In this document: positions 21,501-32,223 of the stretch, piece after piece | How the letters are laid out: each line of letters opens with the position of its first letter | How positions within the stretch are numbered: the stretch's first letter is position 1 | Origin: Pseudopyrenochaeta lycopersici | Taxonomy: Eukaryota; Ascomycota; Dothideomycetes; Pleosporales; Pseudopyrenochaetaceae | Length of the DNA: 64,000 nucleotides | Direction: 5' to 3' | Assembly (NCBI GenBank): GCA_003313425.1 | Contig: NHZP01000009.1 | Coordinates: 620,001 to 684,000, forward strand | Program-made: the position numbers and the translations under genes | The notes under the pieces: model-generated | The model's input: the letters and a program-made list of their open reading frames with translations, nothing else | Database searches by the model: none | What the model was told of the DNA's origin: nothing

Positions 21501-22558
21501 TCGGCTATATCGAACAACGACTCCCATGCGCAAACAATTTCCTCGGCTCGTACTGGCGGCACATTGGTCTCATCTGCCCAATACTGATAAAGATCCTGTT
21601 CGCCATACTCTAAGAGAAGGTTGTAAGTTGTTCCCAATCGAGAACCATTCGAGTCGAACCCTTCGCCGTATCCGTGCGTATAGCAACCTAGATAACGTAT
21701 TATGGGCACATCGTTTTTCAATCTCAGCCCGGAAAACGCATTCTTCTCGTGCTCGTAAACAAGCCCTTTGTTTCCACAGTACGACTTCAACGCCATCTGG
21801 TAACACTGGTGGACTCGTCAGGTTTGTGCAAAGTGGGAATTGTTGAGTAGACTTACTTCGCCGAAATCTGGATCAATGTGAAGCGATTCGCGGAGCGCAT
21901 TCTTCAGGCTTTCATCAGATATGAGATCCTTCTGAATAGCCACCCAATACACAGATGCAGTGGCTCCCTTGTCACCGAGCTTGATTTTGCGGCAGAAAGG
22001 TACCACTACTTTTGTTCCCTCCAGACCACGGTCTACGTGCAATTTAAGATCTAGCGGGCAATATGCCCATCTTGATTGTTCAAAATTCTGAATTATACGT
22101 TCCACTTTCCCATGGTCTTGGATGATGTCCAACAGATTCCCTCGGAGCCTTTCATATTCCTCGCTCTCGCCCCGCTCTAAGTAGACGTCGTGCATATTGG
22201 ATTTGTAGAAATGATCGATGAGGTGACCCTGGTTCTGGTCGAGAAGGCGGCTGAACACTCGCAGGCAGTGGTACTCTCCCGTAAAGTATTTTTTGAACTC
22301 GAGAGGAAAGGTCCGGTACCCTGCCGTTTGCATCTCATCGAAGAGTCGTTGCAAATTGGTCTGATCGATGCTTCCAGAAGCCTTTTCGTCGCACCAAGCT
22401 TTGAGAGCGTCGACGTGGACAATGTACCGCTGGCAGCTGCAAAGCTCAGGCGGGTCGCACTGATCCTGGCATGCTACTCGTCGTATCCATTTTGACTTCC
22501 AGAGAGCTTTGTATCTAATCAAGGCGGAAGATTCCTTTGCGGACAATGATCTGGACAT
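18591..22558 (-). CDS. Protein kinase fused to C-terminal vWA-like domain
   Basis: Five exons on the minus strand: 22558..21857, 21796..21473 (end uncertain), 21383..21236, 21184..19488, 19439..18591; about 1,239 residues. Exon 1 gives ~200 residues of unknown sequence, then a glycine-loop-like KLGDKGATASVYWV. Exon 2 has the lysine motif ALKSY and the hinge LLLEYGEQDLYQYW. Exon 3 has the catalytic loop HADIKPDN (Asp345) and DFG (Asp362). The next splice restores TDTYGAPEVF, the APE motif, followed by TWSFGCVLS. A ~500-residue polar linker follows. The last splice creates ILVVDNGATM, a degenerate MIDAS-like start of a vWA-like domain (LVLTDGVW further on). HAD instead of HRD places it outside the RD kinases. 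Exon 2 cannot join exon 3 in frame while keeping the linker PRERGDPLRYYG; only a splice at GAG (21473) keeps phase, so the gene may be damaged there. Substrate unknown. Confidence 0.8.
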
Positions 22559-23292
22559 TCTGACGTGGTTCCAATCGTGGACAAGGCTGTCAGGGTCCCC
22601 ATAGGATTACAGTGAAAGAAAATGGAGTGGCTTTACGTGCGCTGTTATCAAGCTCGCATGGACTATGGACTAAAGACTATTATGAGATGCCCAAGCAAGT
22701 GAAACGCGAAATGCTCAAGCCGCGAGTGGAGGTAAGCAGAGCCTCACGAAGGGGAAGAGGGGCACATGATTATTATCACGGCAGGGTTGAAGCTTTGGCC
22801 ATCTGGTGAGGCAATACCAGGGTGGAAGCCGTACCAATAGATCAAAGGAGGATCAACTGTGGCTGCAGCAAGCTGATAATCATTCAGGCAACAAGGCTGA
22901 ACTTTGGTTTCGCAAATGCAACATTGAGCAGGCTGAGTGTCAAGGCAACAGTAAAAGCGCGAAGAGGGCACAATATGCTTCACAATATTTTGGGCATGGT
23001 AAGGAGAACTATATTAAGCCCGTTGTGAATCGTGCTGCCAATCTTCGAAGTGCTGGTGGCAATGAGGAACACCTGTTCGCTAAACGCCAACCCCGCCCGT
23101 ATCCTTGGACGATGCAGTCCGTCCTAACCGAATTAAAAAAAAAGTAAGCAGGCCTATGTGTAGAGTGCATAAATTGCAAGGCTGCAAAGAGGCAGTGCCG
23201 CCTCGGTTCCGTATGTACGAACCGAACCCTTAAGTAGGAACCCGAAGCAGAACTAATGTATCAGCCTTGTTGGCTCATGATAATGCTCAATT
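22559..23292. other. Intergenic, no supported gene
   Basis: About 730 bp between two minus-strand genes; it should contain the promoter of the kinase-vWA gene and the 3' region of the CorA-like gene. Short plus-strand ORFs (22612-22809, 22806-23147) are unsupported. Confidence 0.5.
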
Positions 23293-25357
23293 TCAGCCAT
23301 GCTTCGGCTGGTTATTGTTGTGTAATGGCAAAGTAGAGCTACCGCCTTGCGTCCACCCCATGGCGTTAGGCGGGAGCTTGTGGGGCTTTTTAGCAAATTG
23401 CTGTATAGCGGTCCAACATGTTGAACTGGCCCGAGTATTTGTCCTAGTGCGTACTGAGGTTCGCATAATCGATGCGCTTCCAAAGGTCTTTACTCTCTGA
23501 AGGCCTGCCTTCAAACGCTCTGAGATAGTCGAGTCTCCTCTTGATGTATCGTATATCTGATATGTAGACCAAGCACCAAACAACGTCAGTGCAGTCAGCG
23601 GTAGTGTGACTTGAAGCCACCTTTTTAAAGCAAGCGCGGAAAAAGATCCATCTGGACTGGCATTGTTTCCGTCTTGGTCTTGATATTTCACCACATCTGT
23701 GCTGAAAAATGTCTAGCATCCGTCAGCCAAGTCGAATCTGATTGTTTGCAAAACATACCGAAACGAAAGTTGCCGGGAGGTAAAGTAGGGTAACTATCGT
23801 AATTATGCGCATAACGACAGCTTCCCGCTCTAGATTTCTGTTTAGTTGTTCAGTGCGCTCAGCTGCCTGGCCTTGCAGATGCTGCAAGACCAGCTCTTTT
23901 CTATCACTAATGATGTTCACTAATAGCTTTGCCCTTGCGATTTGCATGCGAAAATCATTGATAATCTCGTCAAGCTGCGATAGGAAGATGGCCAGCTCTT
24001 CCTCACAGGCGGTCTTGAGCGTGATAGGGAAGTCCTTGCGGACGATAAGGTCCGTATAAAACCTACGTATCGAACTCAGAATTTCAGTATTAGCCTCTAA
24101 TACCATGACTGCTTCATTGGCTTTATCTTGCCAGTGTTGCAAATCTTGAATATGGTATGGTTTATATTCCTTGTGTGCGTAGCCTTCGCCACGCAGGCCA
24201 TCAACTGCCATACTGCTCTGCGGAATTTTGTTAGCATGCAGACTCCGAAATCGATTCAAAGCTCACTTCGTGATCCAAGACTTGTTCAAGCCAGCGTATG
24301 TACCACCTCCATTCCTCTGTCGACCTGCATGTATAAGATACGAAGTCAGTGTATGTCTATATGCAAGTCGTATGTAAGGTTTCTCACCAGTGACAGATGA
24401 GCAAATGAGTCGATAGACTTGACCGGAAGCTGGATTCAGTATCTTGAAATGTCTTGTCTTCTGGTCGTCCGTTTCGTCCAGTCAATTCCTTGTATCGATC
24501 TAGAATATCTTTACCACCCTTTGTCACGATCCAAAGCGTAGTGCCATATTCTACATCAAATTGGTGGTAGACGGCTGCTTGTCGAATTGACCATTCATCT
24601 AGTTTAATATTCTCGTTGCTTTGCTTTTTCGCTTGTACACCTTTAAGGTTGTAGCAGAGCTGGAAAAGCTTTCCACTTCTACCCAATTCAGGGATCGAAT
24701 GTCCGCTTGGTTGTGGCTTAAGTCGTATCTGCTCACGAAAGCCGCTAAATCGGAGATCTTTAGCATCGCTCTGCGCCCCAAACACTAGCATAAAATCTAA
24801 ATATACAGGCATAACCTGATGATAAGTCATAATCTGAGTCAAGCTAGCACGGGTCGTCTTCAGTTTATCTCGAGAATTTTGTCCGTAGAAATAGCTTTGT
24901 ACAGTGAGTATTGGTTACTGATCTAGCAATTGCTTTGTGCTTACATGAAACGGCATTTTGGATCTCGTTTTCTGGTTATTACATGCTGCACACTTGAGTC
25001 TGTTAAGTCTGCCACTAGCTCCACACCGAGCCACTGGTTGACTTTGGAAGGAGAGTGAATGTTCCTCCTATCCAGTGCTGCGAATGTCAATACTCGTTGA
25101 TATATGTTCCAAAGATATTTACCTTTGCCATCACCCGTTTCATGATCGATTACGGGGATCTCAAAGATGTTGTCAACGTCATCATCTCGGATATTAAGAC
25201 AGAGATCGATCTCCTCGTCATCAAGACGTCTCTTGTAGGACACTAGCTTGGTCTTGTATGTTGTAGTGTTGCTAGGTACAATGTTTTCTGGGTAATTGCT
25301 ATGATTGCGGAAGGACGTCTGCAGCTCAATCGGTATTGCCATTGCCTTGTCTGACAT
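23293..25357 (-). CDS. CorA-like two-TM fungal membrane protein
   Basis: Five exons on the minus strand, 25357..24945, 24894..24388, 24324..24267, 24217..23759, 23712..23293, all in phase; 618 residues from ATG 25357. The N-terminal domain includes NYPENIVPSNTTTYK and, across the first splice, CRFIYFYGQNSRDKL then TYHQVMPVYLDFMLVFG, a signature I associate with the CorA-like transporter domain proteins common in ascomycetes. A 58-nt exon supplies EEWRWYIRWLEQVLDHE. The C-terminus has a long helix (LQHWQDKANEAVMVLEANTEIL...LVLQHLQGQAAERTEQLNR) and two hydrophobic segments, TM1 RIITIVTLLYLPATFVS (~460-480) and TM2 LQVTLPLTALTLFGAW (~513-530), the CorA topology. The GMN selectivity motif that should follow TM1 is missing (STFFST instead), so magnesium transport is doubtful. 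It lies ~310 bp downstream of a small gene on the same strand. Confidence 0.88.
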
Positions 25358-25666
25358 TTTGGCCACTGTGGACGCGAGTACTCGACAGGCGGGAAGAAAG
25401 CAGGAGGTGGAGGCTCATTTTTGAAAGAGCGATGGCAAAAGTAGAAGCCTCGAAAGGCTGATTCGCTGGGGCTGTGATAACACCGAGTGATGCAGATGCA
25501 ATGCATGTGCGAGGGCAGTCAGGCTACGGATAAGCAGGTAGGGGCACATGTCCGCCGGCTGCGCCCCACCCCACCATGCTGACTTTCTCACCGGGGCAAT
25601 GCATGTTAAGGGACAGCGACTATTCAAGTATTTTTCTCTTTTAATAAAGCTAGCTAAAACACGAAG

Positions 25667-26105
25667 TCACGGCGTTGTTTGTGGCTCGGGTTCTGGAGAA
25701 TTCGACAAACTTCTAGTTCTGTTGGGGGCATCCCTCCGATTTCTCAACTCCCTCCTATCACCCTGGAAATATTTGAGTATCACATAGCTGAGAGGAAGAG
25801 GAGAACAAGACTTACTTCTGTCAATTTCTCAGGAATCTCGAATTGCCAATTTCCGTTGAACTAAGTGGCGGTTTCAGCGCGTGACGGTAAAAGTTATGGG
25901 GCAAACATACACTTGCTGGCTTGAAGTTTTTCCAGTTAGGCCATTTATTCTTGAGATATTCCTCGATCTTCTCCCATGGGAAGTCGTCATATGCTGGATA
26001 TTTGTCCTGCACCCGACCAACTTTCTTCTCGAATGGAAGTGTGGGCCTGCGTTGATCTTGCCTTGCACGCCCCAGAGCTGGATCGGTCGGCTGTCGTGGC
26101 AACAT
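25667..26105 (-). CDS. Small 111-residue three-exon protein, unknown
   Basis: Three exons on the minus strand, 26105..25911, 25860..25816 and 25762..25667, all phase 0, separated by 50- and 53-bp GT-AG introns. The product has 111 residues: a basic N-terminus, then an aromatic-rich block (DFPWEKIEEYLKNKWPNW), then FNGNWQFEIPEKLTE from the 45-nt middle exon, then an Arg-rich acidic/Pro end (GDRRELRNRRDAP and SPEPEPQTTP). The spliced product flows far better than the unspliced ORF, which ends in a short hydrophobic run after retained intron sequence. I do not recognize a named domain, though similar EIPEKLTE/DRxxIRxLR phrases occur in other fungal hypothetical proteins. No signal peptide. It lies 310 bp upstream of the CorA-like gene on the same strand, so the two may be functionally linked, or this could be an upstream part of that gene; I found no splice that fuses them. 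Confidence 0.65.
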
Positions 26106-27855
26106 CCTGCGGCCTAGTTTGAACAGGTGACGAGATCGATGCTCAACGACTCAGGCACTGAATTTCGGCGAAAATGGAGTTGAACGGCGTCTTTGGTGGG
26201 TTCAGGTGTGTAAGGCTTGTGCTTATCGCTCTCTACTTTTCCGCGTTACTGCTCCCGGGGCAATTTGTGAAAGGCTGACACTATATATCCACCTTCTGAG
26301 CGGCCTCAGCCTTATGACTCGATCTCGACGCCGCCCAGCGTAATGCAGGTCATTGGACCTAAGGGACACCGACATGTCGCTTGCATCGGTGCTTCATTAA
26401 ATCGGGGAGGCTTCGAATCGTTACCGTCGACGTGGCAGGTTCATGCAGTACCACTAGACAACCGTTCAGTAGATGTTTGGACGGCTGAAGTGAAGGTTTG
26501 CCTTCTCTCTGCCTGCTGAAACATGGTGCCGTGCAGTGCCACACTATTGGTGGACTGCCAAGCCATAGAATATTACATGCGTCTCACGGCAGAATGGCAC
26601 AGCCTATTCAACCTTGGCCAGCGTGCCGCAGAGCCTCGTGCTATGTATCTTTGCAGCAAATGACAATCTTCAGATTAAGCGGCTCTGGCCGTCCGTATTC
26701 CTGAAAGCACGACCTTTGCTTAGCCTCCTTATGAAAGTTGTCAAGGAGAGTCGGGTATAGTCTCCTTAGAAATGAATTCATTGCATTTGGCCTAGACATG
26801 TACCAAAACTCAAGAGTAAAGATGTAATGATCAGATCTAAATGTCACTTGCGTCAGACGGAGACGAAACCCACCCGTGCAAATATTAGCCCTTGAAAGTT
26901 TCGTTCGCGGTTGCAATTTTTCGCATGATTTGAGAACCACGTCTATCGCACCTTCTGCGTCCCCAATTATCACATAAAAGCACATAAGAAAAGGCATCCT
27001 GGAATCCCCCAAAACGCAAGAGATAGCAAAGTTACAGAAGTCGTATTGGAAAAACTATCCCTTAACATAATCATATCAAGGTCGAAGTTCTCTCGTTTGT
27101 AAGACCTACGCTAAATCTTGACTTTTATAATCCCGACGCTGGTGAGTGGTAGCACACACCAAGGGTCGATGCAAACCTGGAGATGAAGGAAGGCAACGAC
27201 AAAGATCAAAGACATGTACAAGAAACAAGAGGAACGACTTGGATACTTGACAAAGGCAGTGAGCAGGCCTGGGAAGGTTTGAGATAGCGCAGAAGGTTTT
27301 GTCTCAATACTATGAGTATTAAATCTGGCGGGTAGGGAAAGTGATACAAGGCAGGTGAGATACTCTGCTGATAGGTGAGAAAATGAATGTGCTATAGAAT
27401 GCATGATCTAGCCGTACAAATCCGCCTACGATACGAAAACAGACTTTGTATCTCAAGTGGTGGACGACGGCATCGAAGGAAGTCGAGTAGATTCCATCCA
27501 TGTAATTCTGTGGGCCGTTCTAAAGAATATGCTGATTGGCTGAAAAAGCGGTGAGACATAGAGTCGAATCAGCGGTATACATCCATGAAGCGGTATTGTA
27601 ATCAAGGCCAGCTCATGAATCGCGGAACAGTGAGGACGGCTATGAAGCAGTCGGAAGCAAAGCCGAGGTGTGGTTGTCCGTGCAGAAAATAGTCATAGCG
27701 CCTTCTCGATGATTCCGAACAATTTTTCGTGAAGCTCCAACTTCACCTCCGAAAATATCCCCATCGTCATCTCTTCCTCGTCATCTTGCATTCAGCTGGA
27801 GTCTAGGAGCACAACCTGAGCTTCGGTAATCACGTACACATCACAATCCATCACA
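26106..27855. other. Intergenic, upstream region of HSP60
   Basis: About 1.75 kb between the divergent small gene and HSP60. The proximal part holds a heat-shock element (listed separately). Minus ORFs at 26641-27012 and 27111-27404 lack domains and splice partners. Confidence 0.5.
27726..27738 (+). promoter_or_regulatory. Heat-shock element upstream of HSP60
   Basis: TTCGTGAAGCTCC contains two perfect inverted nGAAn units in TTCnnGAA arrangement and a third imperfect unit (TCC), the Hsf1-binding pattern. It lies ~118 bp before the HSP60 ATG. A nearby TTCCGAA adds a weaker half-site pair. Confidence 0.6.
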
Positions 27856-29731
27856 ATGCAGAGAGCATTTGCATCGCGGGCGCGGACGTCCGCCCTGAAT
27901 TCGAGCTCTAAGCTCAGGACTTCAAGCTACAACCTCCAGCAACAGAGGTTCGCACATAAGGTACGGCAATCTCATCACTTCCATCCACCCCAATCATCCT
28001 CTTGAGACTAATCATGTTTGCAGGAGCTGAAGTTCGGCGTCGAGGGCCGCGCAGCGCTACTCAAGGGTGTCGACACACTTGCAAAGGCTGTATCAACAAC
28101 ACTGGGCCCCAAGGGCCGTAATGTATTGATTGAGTCTAGCTATGGCTCACCTAAGATCACAAAGGGTATGTGCTTCACTTTGCTGCATCTCTGCCAGGCC
28201 CGCTAATATGAATACAGATGGTGTAACGGTCGCAAAGGCCATCACACTCCAAGACAAATTCGAAAACCTCGGTGCCCGCCTGCTCCAGGACGTCGCCTCC
28301 AAGACCAACGAGGTCGCTGGTGACGGTACTACTACTGCCACCGTCCTCGCCCGTGCCATCTTCTCCGAGACCGTCAAGAATGTTGCTGCTGGATGCAATC
28401 CCATGGATCTGAGGCGCGGAACCCAGGCCGCTGTTGAGGCGGTTGTCGAGTTCCTGAGGGCGAACAAGAGGGATATTACTACCAGCGAGGAGATCGCACA
28501 GGTCGCCACCATCTCTGCCAACGGTGACACTCACGTCGGCAAGCTTCTGTCAAATGCCATGGAGAAGGTTGGAAAGGAGGGCGTCATCACTGTCAAGGAG
28601 GGCAAAACCATTGAGGACGAGCTCGAGGTCACCGAGGGCATGAAGTTCGACCGCGGTTATATCTCTCCCTACTTCATCACCGATACCAAGACCGCGAAGG
28701 TCGAGTTTGAGAAGCCGCTTATTCTCCTCTCCGAGAAGAAGATCTCAGCTGTTCAGGACATTGTTCCTGCTCTCGAGGCTTCCCAGCAACTGCGCCGACC
28801 CCTTGTCATCATTGCTGAAGACATTGATGGTGAGGCTCTTGCCGTTTGCATCCTGAACAAGCTCCGTGGCCAGCTTCAGGTCGCCGCTGTTAAGGCTCCC
28901 GGCTTCGGAGACAACAGGAAGTCAATCCTTGGCGATCTCGCTGTATTGACCAACGGTACCGTCTTCAGCGATGATCTCGATATCAAGCTCGAGAAGGCTA
29001 CTCCAGACCTACTCGGCTCTACTGGCTCCATCACCATTACCAAGGAAGACACCGTCATTCTCAACGGTGAGGGCAGCAAAGATCAGGTTGCGCAGCGCTG
29101 CGAGCAGATCCGTGGCGTCATTAACGACCCTACCACCTCCGAGTACGAGAAGGAGAAGCTCCAGGAGCGTCTTGCGAAGCTCTCTGGCGGTGTTGCTGTC
29201 ATCAAGGTCGGCGGCTCCTCCGAGGTTGAGGTCGGCGAGAAGAAGGACCGCATTGTTGATGCTCTGAATGCCACCCGTGCTGCCGTTGAGGAGGGTATCC
29301 TGCCTGGTGGTGGCACTGGTCTCCTGAAGGCCTCTGCCAATGCTTTGGACTCAGTCAAGGCCGACAACTTCGACCAGCAGCTCGGCATCACGATCGTCAA
29401 GAACGCCATCACCCACCCGGCCCGCAAGATCGTCGAAAACGCCGGTTCGGAAGGCTCTGTCATCGTTGGCAAGCTCATGGACGAGTACAAGAGCGATTTC
29501 AACAAGGGCTTCAACAGCGCCAAGGGCGAGTACGTTGACATGATTGCGGCCGGTATCCTTGACCCCTTCAAGGTCGTACGCACTGCCCTCGTCGATGCCA
29601 GCGGCGTTGCCTCGCTTCTTGGTACTACCGAGGTTGCCATTGTCGAGGCTCCCGAGGAGAAGTCAGGTCCTCCTGCCGGTATGGGAGGTATGGGCGGTAT
29701 GGGTGGAGGAATGGGTGGCATGGGCTTCTAA
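27856..29731 (+). CDS. hsp60: Mitochondrial chaperonin HSP60
   Basis: Three exons, 27856..27960, 28024..28165 and 28218..29731, give 586 residues, the normal length for mitochondrial Hsp60. Exon 1 encodes a classical presequence rich in Arg, Ser and Ala ([20 protein letters not shown]). The mature protein begins near [17 protein letters not shown]. Group I chaperonin landmarks are present: [13 protein letters not shown], the ATP-site [24 protein letters not shown], the family pattern [12 protein letters not shown], and the flexible Gly/Met tail ending GGMGGMGF. The protein forms the heptameric ring chamber that, with Hsp10, folds proteins imported into the mitochondrial matrix. Codon choice is strongly C-ending, as expected of a highly expressed gene and unlike the neighbouring kinase and CorA-like genes. 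A heat-shock element about 118 bp upstream fits Hsf1 control. Confidence 0.99.
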
Positions 29732-30397
29732 GAATAGAAGCCTAAGCACCTCTTTCTCTTCTTTTATACCCCATTCCGCTATATCCACTTTATGACTCAA
29801 GGCTTTCCCGGCGCTGGTTCATGTAAAAGATATTGGGTTGGTCTCCGCTCTTCTCCCCTGGTCTCCTAATCAATTATGAAAAGCGCAGCATTGTTGGATG
29901 TTTGGTCTATTGTACAATATCGTGTGTAACTAGAAAGCTCCTGGGAAGGACAAGACGTAAAAGCGACGATGGAATAACGTAAACAAGATCAACAAAAACA
30001 TCAAATAAGCACTGCATATCGCTCTGTGAATGCCCAGGGATTGGTGATGAAAGTAGCTTAGCAGCGGCCGTTGCTGTGGCGCCGTCAGCTAAACCTGTTG
30101 GTGCGGTCAAGCAACCCCACCAAGCGTCGTAAAAATACCCCACCAACCCTCTTCACCAGCCTCAGCAACCCGAACCTCCTCCACCTCAGCCCACCCGTCA
30201 TCTGCATCAATTGCACCCAGCAGTCGACCTGCGGAATTGACGTAAGCAGCATCCCGCCCTTCTCAGGCAACCGTTCACCGCCGCACTAGAGCCGCGGAAG
30301 TCGCAGACGATGACGACGCTAACAGGCAACACAGTACTGATAAAGCACTACATATCTCAGTTGCTCTCTGAAATACTCTACACTACTTAAACACATC
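29732..30397. other. Intergenic HSP60-cofilin
   Basis: 3' region of HSP60 and promoter/5' UTR of the cofilin gene, both on the plus strand. Pyrimidine- and CCA-rich stretch near 30110-30290. No further gene seen. Confidence 0.5.
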
Positions 30398-31107
30398 ATG
30401 GTGAGTGCGGCTGTAGGCAGTATACTAGGAAAACTAAGCTGACAAGGCTTTGACAGGCTCAATCCGGGTACGTGCCGCAAGTCAAACATCCAACACCTGC
30501 CAGCTGTCAATCCCCGACCTTTGCACCCACGCATTACCTCCACGACACCTATCTACATGAGCACCGCCCCTCACTACCACGGCCATTGCTAATCCCCTCT
30601 CAGTGTCTCCGTCGCGCCCGAGTGCATCACAGCCTTTAACGAGCTCAAGCTTGGCAAGGACGTCAAATGGATAATCTACAAGATCAGCGACGACTGGAAG
30701 GAGATCGTTGTCGAGGAGTCGTCCAAAGAGGCAAACTTCGACGTCTTCCGTGAGAAGCTCCTGAACGCGAAGAGCAAGGACCGCCGCGGTAAGGAGGGCA
30801 TTGGCGGTCGCTATGCTGTCTTTGATGTCGAGTATGAGCTGGAGAGTGGCGAGGGTAGCAGGTCAAAGATTACCTTTATTAGCTGGACACCAGATGATGC
30901 GCCACAATACGTGAGTTTATTCCTCCCCAGAGGGTGGTGGGGTGATAGGAAGGCTGTATTAACGAGCGACAGCCCCGCATGATGTACTCGTCCTCCAAGG
31001 AAGCTATTAAACGCGCCCTCAACGGCCTCGCCGCTGACATCCAAGCCAACGACGCCGATGACATCGAGTGGGAGAACATCAAGAGCCGCGTCTCCAAGGG
31101 CCGTTAA
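30398..31107 (+). CDS. cof1: Cofilin (actin-depolymerizing factor)
   Basis: Four exons, 30398..30400, 30457..30467, 30604..30910 and 30973..31107, give 151 residues. The first exon is only the ATG and the second is 11 nt (AQSG minus one base); the third begins the recognizable ADF-H domain, SVAPECITAFNELKLGK. The domain continues with WIIYKISDDWKEIVVE, the actin-binding-region motif GGRYAVFDVEYEL, and SKITFISWTPDDAP. The last exon gives MMYSSSKEAIKRALNG and IQANDADDIEW. All these are in the canonical order for fungal cofilin, and length agrees with the family. Cofilin binds ADP-actin and severs and depolymerizes filaments; it acts at cortical patches and hyphal tips. The Ser near the N-terminus (MAQSGVS) is where cofilins can be controlled by phosphorylation, though regulation of this kind is not established in fungi. 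The two tiny exons mean simple ORF calling misses the true start. Confidence 0.96.
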
Positions 31108-31462
31108 GCGTCCTTTTTTCGAACCTGTCGATTTTCGCGCATCAACAAGTAAAGGCAGACCCAGGTTTTGGACAACGAAATTACGAAAAGCGCATGATGG
31201 AGTGGAGGGGACTGGGGACGGTTGTGCAGTTTCGATGGTCTTGAAGGGCTGAGAAATGAGCTCAGGATTTTGCAGAGCGTGTTCACCAGCCTCTTTTGCA
31301 TTATCGGGCTCTTAATGCTTATGATGGGCTGTAGAAATGGTCAAACTATCACTGGTGGATATCCATTTGGTATCAAAGTCGCTAGTATGCTGTGATGTCT
31401 GTGTTTTCCCAGCTCGTCTTAATGATGGATTTAACCGACATTGAAGACCATGGGATGTATGC
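31108..31462. other. Convergent 3' intergenic region
   Basis: 355 bp between the 3' ends of cofilin and GET5. Nothing supported. Confidence 0.5.
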
Positions 31463-32223
31463 TTATTTGTCGTTCTCCCAAGCTGCTTTGAACACACCAA
31501 CCAGTCTCTCCCCCTCCACTTCGTCCTTTATTCTCTGCAACACAAAGTTCTTGAGATCGCCCCAAAACTCGTCTGTAGCCACAAGCTCTTTCCCACTAGG
31601 TCCAACAGCTGCTGCGCCAGTACGAGATGCCTCACCACCGCTTCCCAGACCCTTCTCACTTTCTGTCGCCGCTACAGCAGGCGGGCTCGTAACTGGCGGT
31701 GTACCCCCTCCACCTATCGCGCCGCCTAGAACCATAACGCTGAACTCGACCTCACTTCCCGCATCTGCGCCAACTACCTCTGCCACCGTTTTGGAGTCTG
31801 CGACAGGCTTCTTCTTGTACAGGATCTTTATCTTCGCGGCCGGTATGGAGGTTTGGCTGGCATAGTGCTGTTTCAGGTCGTATATGCTGGTCTTGGAGGG
31901 GTCGATGCTGGATAGCGGGACGGTTGGTGTGGACGGTTTCATGGGCTTCAATGTTACAGACGTGGCGGAGGGCGATGCTGAAGAGCCATCTCCAGCTGCA
32001 GTCTTGGGGTTTGGCCGCGATGGGTGAGGTGGATGTGGCAGGCGGGGCAGTGTGTACTGTAGGAGAATCTTAGTTGTGCTGCCTAAGGCAGACGAGACTG
32101 GGGGAGGCGTACGGCTCCTTGTGCGGGATATTGCCGCGCGTCTGCTATGTGGTCGGAGGAGAGCTTGGCTGGGCGAGCATCGAGCGCCGAAAGGAAGGAT
32201 TTGCAGAATGCAAGTTCCGACAT
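31463..32223 (-). CDS. get5: GET5/MDY2 ubiquitin-like protein of the GET pathway
   Basis: Two exons on the minus strand, 32223..32113 and 32056..31463, give 234 residues. The first exon encodes the N-terminal Get4-binding-like segment beginning MSELAFCKSFLSALD and ending YPAQGA. The 56-bp intron joins in phase to YTLPRLP, a family-typical phrase. A Pro/Ser-rich linker follows, then a ubiquitin-like domain at ~73-146 (KTSIYDLKQHYASQTSIPAAKIKILYKKKPV, quoted in two parts in related proteins) and a glycine-rich linker. The C-terminal dimerization helix pair is DEFWGDLKNFVLQRIKDE with LVGVFKAAW. In yeast, Get4-Get5 hands tail-anchored membrane proteins from Sgt2 to the Get3 ATPase for insertion into the ER. 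The single long ORF lacks the true N-terminus, so the spliced model is needed. It shares a short divergent promoter with NOP2. Confidence 0.88.

Noticed and set aside
26641..27012. 123-codon minus-strand ORF upstream of HSP60
   Set aside because: No domain, no neighbouring exon in phase; likely chance.
29083..29721. 212-codon minus-strand ORF
   Set aside because: It is antisense to the HSP60 coding exon; strong codon bias there creates long antisense frames.
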